Shown one piece after another: positions 7,065-8,575 of a stretch of DNA of 8,575 nucleotides (position 1 is the first letter of the stretch; each line of letters opens with the position of its first letter). Origin of the DNA: an uncultured Clostridia bacterium. Lineage in GTDB: Bacteria; Bacillota; Clostridia; RGIG6154. A program made the position numbers and the translations under genes. The stretch covers positions 1 through 8,575 of the forward strand of contig CAKSHV010000047.1 in assembly GCA_934457515.1 (NCBI GenBank), given 5' to 3'. The notes under the pieces were generated by a model. That model ran no database searches and was not told the origin of the DNA. It saw only the letters and a program-made list of their open reading frames with translations.

Positions 7065-7093
7065 AGTATACCACAGGTTTCTGCATTTTGCAA
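7065..7093 (-). promoter_or_regulatory. Promoter of the nuclease-sigma operon
   Basis: On the minus strand there is TTGCAA (7088-7093, 4 of 6) and TATACT (7065-7070), with 17 bp between them and a TGG extension before the -10 box. The predicted transcript start near 7058 leaves a leader of about 20 nt before the ATG at 7038, which fixes the start codon. Confidence 0.72.
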
Positions 7094-7124
7094 CTCTTTT
7101 TTTAGGCTTTCCGTTAAATGCCGC

Positions 7125-7149
7125 AGGGGACGATGTGGCATCGTCCCCT
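7125..7149. repeat. Perfect 11-bp inverted repeat between the SLH and nuclease genes
   Basis: AGGGGACGATG (7125-7135) and CATCGTCCCCT (7139-7149) are separated by a 3-nt TGG loop. It lies 12 nt after the SLH stop. On the minus strand no T-run follows, so it is a poor classical terminator for the SLH gene. On the plus strand it is followed by AAATACTCTTTTTATTTT. It could protect or end the SLH mRNA, or be a copy of a dispersed palindromic repeat. Confidence 0.75.
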
Positions 7150-7160
7150 AAATACTCTTT

Positions 7161-7820
7161 TTATTTTGCAGTCTCCTGCAACGCCGTACGCAAAGTAATA
7201 AGTTTTGTTCCGTTGGTGCCGTCCATCACCTGATATGTACTTTCCGCACCAAACCCCGTCTGCTGCATAATCGGCTTGTCCAGCGCAGTATACACAATCT
7301 GCGCAACCTCACCGCGCAGTGCGGGCGCGTCAAAATCATTTCTCGTCCCTTGGTTCAGTCCTAAATTCTTTGCAACCGTAACATACCCCGTCGGATACCC
7401 GCCAAGCTCCTCTGCCTGTCCGCCGTACCCCAGCGCAACAACCGTTATTTTCATCACATCGGTCACACTGATGTTTTCATCGGGCAAAAATGTGCCGTCG
7501 CCCTGTCCTTTAATCAAACCCATGCGCGCCGCAGCCAAAACATAGGTCTTTGCCCAGTGCGAATCGTCCACGTCCGAAAATGCAACGCCGCCGCCCTCCA
7601 AATCCTTTTCGGAAAATCCGAGCGCCGATAAAATCACCTTGCAAAATTCCGCGCGGGTGATGGTGTTTTCCAAACATAAATTACCGTTTTCATCCCCCTG
7701 AAAAATGCCGAAATTTTTCAGTTCCGCAAGCTGATTTTCTCCCAATCCTTCGGCTGACGCGAGCATGCAGCCTGTCACCAAAAGTGTCAAACACAAAAGT
7801 AAAGCTGTCCATTTTTTCAT
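7161..7820 (-). CDS. Small S-layer homology (SLH) domain protein, exported
   Basis: The product is 219 aa. The signal sequence (residues 1-23) offers two reads: a lipobox VTGC (15-18, lipid-anchored Cys18) or a signal peptidase I site after ASA (21-23). The rest is almost entirely SLH repeats: SLH1 about 26-70 (FGIFQGDENGN, ITRAEFCKVI), SLH2 about 82-132 (FSDVDDSHWAKTYV, GLIKGQGDGTFLPDENISVTD) and a third, less complete one about 145-182 (AKNLGLNQG, LRGEVAQIVYTAL). SLH repeats bind pyruvylated secondary wall polymers, so it should sit on the cell wall. There is no added functional domain, which is short for this class. The ATG at 7820 has GGGGGAA 6 nt upstream; an in-frame TTG at 7835 overlaps this site and is rejected. 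It is preceded by a structured leader RNA with a terminator. Confidence 0.88.
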   Translation of the reverse strand: MKKWTALLLCLTLLVTGCMLASAEGLGENQLAELKNFGIFQGDENGNLCLENTITRAEFCKVILSALGFSEKDLEGGGVAFSDVDDSHWAKTYVLAAARMGLIKGQGDGTFLPDENISVTDVMKITVVALGYGGQAEELGGYPTGYVTVAKNLGLNQGTRNDFDAPALRGEVAQIVYTALDKPIMQQTGFGAESTYQVMDGTNGTKLITLRTALQETAK

Positions 7821-7869
7821 TATAAATTCCCCCAAAATTAAATAATTTTGCTACCTTTTTGTTTAAAAT

Positions 7870-7877
7870 CCTCCTTT
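7870..7877 (-). promoter_or_regulatory. Orphan consensus Shine-Dalgarno sequence
   Basis: A perfect AAAGGAGG lies on the minus strand between the leader terminator and the SLH gene, about 50 nt before the SLH ATG. No ATG, GTG or TTG stands at a usable distance. The SLH gene uses a second, G-rich site next to its start. It may be a remnant or a ribosome standby site. Confidence 0.5.
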
Positions 7878-7890
7878 CTGTCTGAAATTT

Positions 7891-7935
7891 TAAAATAAAA
7901 AGTGCGCAGCCTTCCCAAAGAGCAGAGCCGCGCAC
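7891..7935 (-). terminator. Intrinsic terminator at the 3' end of the structured RNA
   Basis: On the minus strand GTGCGCGGCT (7926-7935) pairs with GGCTGCGCAC (7902-7911) over 10 bp, including two G-U pairs, with a 14-nt loop. It is followed by TTTTTATTTT. It lies about 70 nt upstream of the SLH start, so it either ends a separate small RNA or acts as an attenuator for the SLH gene. Confidence 0.85.
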
Positions 7936-8106
7936 CAAAAAGCGTACAAGCTCCGTTCCAAAAGGTTGCTACACACTTTTTACTCATACGCAACTTAATC
8001 TCTCATAAGGGTATGCTGAAACAAGAGTGCACGCTTTTTAACAATAGCGTACCCCCTTACAAAAGATTTTATTTAAGTTGCTTTAAAAAAGTAAAAAGTA
8101 GTAGCA
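7893..8106 (-). ncRNA. Structured RNA of about 213 nt, family not recognised
   Basis: A promoter (8112-8140) and a terminator (7891-7935) bound this non-coding stretch. The predicted transcript start (about 8105) coincides with the left arm of the outer stem. P1 pairs 8090-8106 with 7967-7984: TGCTAC/GTAGCA plus ACTTTTTACT/AGTAAAAAGT around a small internal loop. P2, nested inside, pairs GCAACTTAA (8073-8081) with TTAAGTTGC (7990-7998), 9 bp. P3 pairs 8046-8059 with 8006-8017 (TAAGGG/CCCTTA plus a second half after a GG bulge, one mismatch). The P3 loop contains AAAAAGCGTGC (8029-8039), which matches GTACGCTTTTT (7937-7947) downstream of P1 with one G-U pair; GTTTC/GGAAC and CTC/GAG extend it. 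That gives pseudoknot topology or a mutually exclusive fold. It may be a small RNA (6S-like size, or a clostridial orphan such as raiA) or a riboswitch-like leader of the SLH gene. Confidence 0.75.
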
Positions 8107-8111
8107 TTTGT

Positions 8112-8140
8112 ATTATATCATGAAATGATTGGACTTGCAA
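8112..8140 (-). promoter_or_regulatory. Promoter of the structured RNA / SLH gene
   Basis: On the minus strand there is TTGCAA (8135-8140) and a perfect TATAAT (8112-8117) with 17 bp between them, and TGA before the -10 box (extended -10). The start falls near 8105, at the first bases of the RNA's outer stem. Confidence 0.85.
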
Positions 8141-8157
8141 GTGGATTTTGCGATACA

Positions 8158-8190
8158 AAATCGGGGCGTGCATAATGCACGCCCCGATTT
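8158..8190 (-). terminator. Terminator of the membrane protein gene (long perfect palindrome)
   Basis: Two 16-nt arms (AAATCGGGGCGTGCAT at 8158-8173 and its exact complement at 8175-8190) flank a single central base. It starts one base after the stop of the minus-strand membrane protein gene. On that strand the stem ends CGATTTT, giving a short T-run. The AAAT/ATTT ends also let it work on the other strand. Confidence 0.8.
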
Positions 8191-8191
8191 C

Positions 8192-8575
8192 TTATTTGTC
8201 CCTTATCTGCGTTAACAGTTTTATAATTTCCGCAAAACCCAAATACACTGTTCCGCTTAAAAACGCGGCAAGCCAAATGAGCAGAATATACCATTCAAGC
8301 ATTTCAAACAAAGCCAGTCCTGCCATGAAGCCGGCGGCATAGGTTATCCATGCAATCACTGTAAGAATTGTTGCTATTTCATTTGATGATGTGTTATTTG
8401 CCCTTTTTCCCGCAGCCCTTTTAATTTCTTCAAATTCCTCGTCCGTAACGGCAATCGCTTTCAGTTTATAATATGATTTTGTCTCACGGTCATACTCCGG
8501 ATATTCATCGCTTAAATTACCGCTCGGCGAATATTCTTTTTCACTCAAACCCAAGTCAATCAACAATTTATCCTT
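8192..8575 (-). CDS. Hypothetical two-helix membrane protein (5' end missing)
   Basis: The frame is open from the right edge to the TAA at 8192 (at least 127 codons), reading KDKLLIDLGLSEKEY at the edge. The only start candidates inside the window are TTG codons without a clear ribosome site, so the true start is probably outside. The N-terminal part is charged and soluble (DEYPEYDRETKSYYKLKAIA, then EEFEEIKRAAGKR). Two hydrophobic helices follow, about TILTVIAWITYAAGFMAGLA and WYILLIWLAAFLSGTVYLGF, joined by a short acidic turn, and a short tail IIKLLTQIRDK. This looks like a small Firmicute integral membrane protein with a cytoplasmic N-terminal part. I do not recognise a named family and assign no function. 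Confidence 0.7.
   Translation of the reverse strand, partial: KDKLLIDLGLSEKEYSPSGNLSDEYPEYDRETKSYYKLKAIAVTDEEFEEIKRAAGKRANNTSSNEIATILTVIAWITYAAGFMAGLALFEMLEWYILLIWLAAFLSGTVYLGFAEIIKLLTQIRDK

Noticed and set aside
7039..7086. Sixteen-residue extension of the nuclease from an ATG at 7086
   Set aside because: The stretch lies within the promoter elements (7065-7093), so it would not be transcribed; the ATG at 7038 has a usable ribosome site.
7821..7835. Five-residue extension of the SLH protein from a TTG at 7835
   Set aside because: The TTG overlaps the GGGGGAA ribosome site of the ATG at 7820, and the extension would disturb a normal signal peptide start.
7893..8106. Firm assignment of the leader RNA as 6S RNA, T-box or c-di-GMP/c-di-AMP riboswitch
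   Set aside because: The length fits 6S and the position fits a riboswitch, but I could not find the conserved sequence signatures of these families, so the family is left open.
7902..8123. 73-aa plus-strand frame in the SLH leader
   Set aside because: It covers the structured RNA and its terminator, has no ribosome site, and its composition reflects hairpin arms.
8158..8190. Long palindrome considered as an operator or origin element
   Set aside because: Its position directly after a stop codon and the T-run on that strand fit a terminator best.

Overview
The window looks like a chromosomal segment of a Clostridia-class Firmicute, probably an uncultured gut or anaerobic lineage. The evidence is a SCIFF (ranthipeptide) precursor with its radical SAM maturase, an SLH-domain envelope protein, a secreted protein with a copper-amine-oxidase-type stalk domain, G-rich Shine-Dalgarno sites, and sigma-A promoters with close to consensus -35/-10 boxes. 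I see no tRNA, rRNA, CRISPR array, insertion sequence or integrase.

Left part, minus strand (1-2228). A secreted beta-sandwich/stalk-domain protein runs off the left edge. Upstream of it lies a separate gene for a cytoplasmic glucuronoyl-esterase-like (CE15-type) alpha/beta hydrolase with its own promoter. Both may concern polysaccharide, but a 364-bp AT-rich gap separates them.

Centre, plus strand (2252-5325). A near-perfect extended promoter drives a 49-residue SCIFF precursor. Next come a spacer with near-direct repeats and an intrinsic terminator, the 459-aa SPASM radical SAM maturase, and a PLP-dependent Orn/Lys/Arg-type decarboxylase whose start overlaps the maturase stop by 8 nt. A terminator closes the unit. 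The precursor departs from the canonical SCIFF: there is a seventh cysteine in the leader, and Gly sits at position 37, where I recall the thioether acceptor Thr in the studied homologue.

Right-centre, minus strand (5331-7093). A two-gene unit consists of a Shedu/DUF4263-like PD-(D/E)XK nuclease followed 13 nt later by an ECF-type sigma factor. No anti-sigma factor is visible. The pairing is unusual and may be a defence-and-regulation module.

Right part, minus strand (7125-8575). A small SLH protein is preceded by a promoter, a roughly 213-nt strongly structured RNA and an intrinsic terminator. The RNA has three nested stems and a loop-to-tail pairing with pseudoknot topology. It is either a stand-alone small RNA or an attenuator leader for the SLH gene, and it is the most intriguing element in the window. 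A two-TM hypothetical membrane protein with its own terminator is cut by the right edge.
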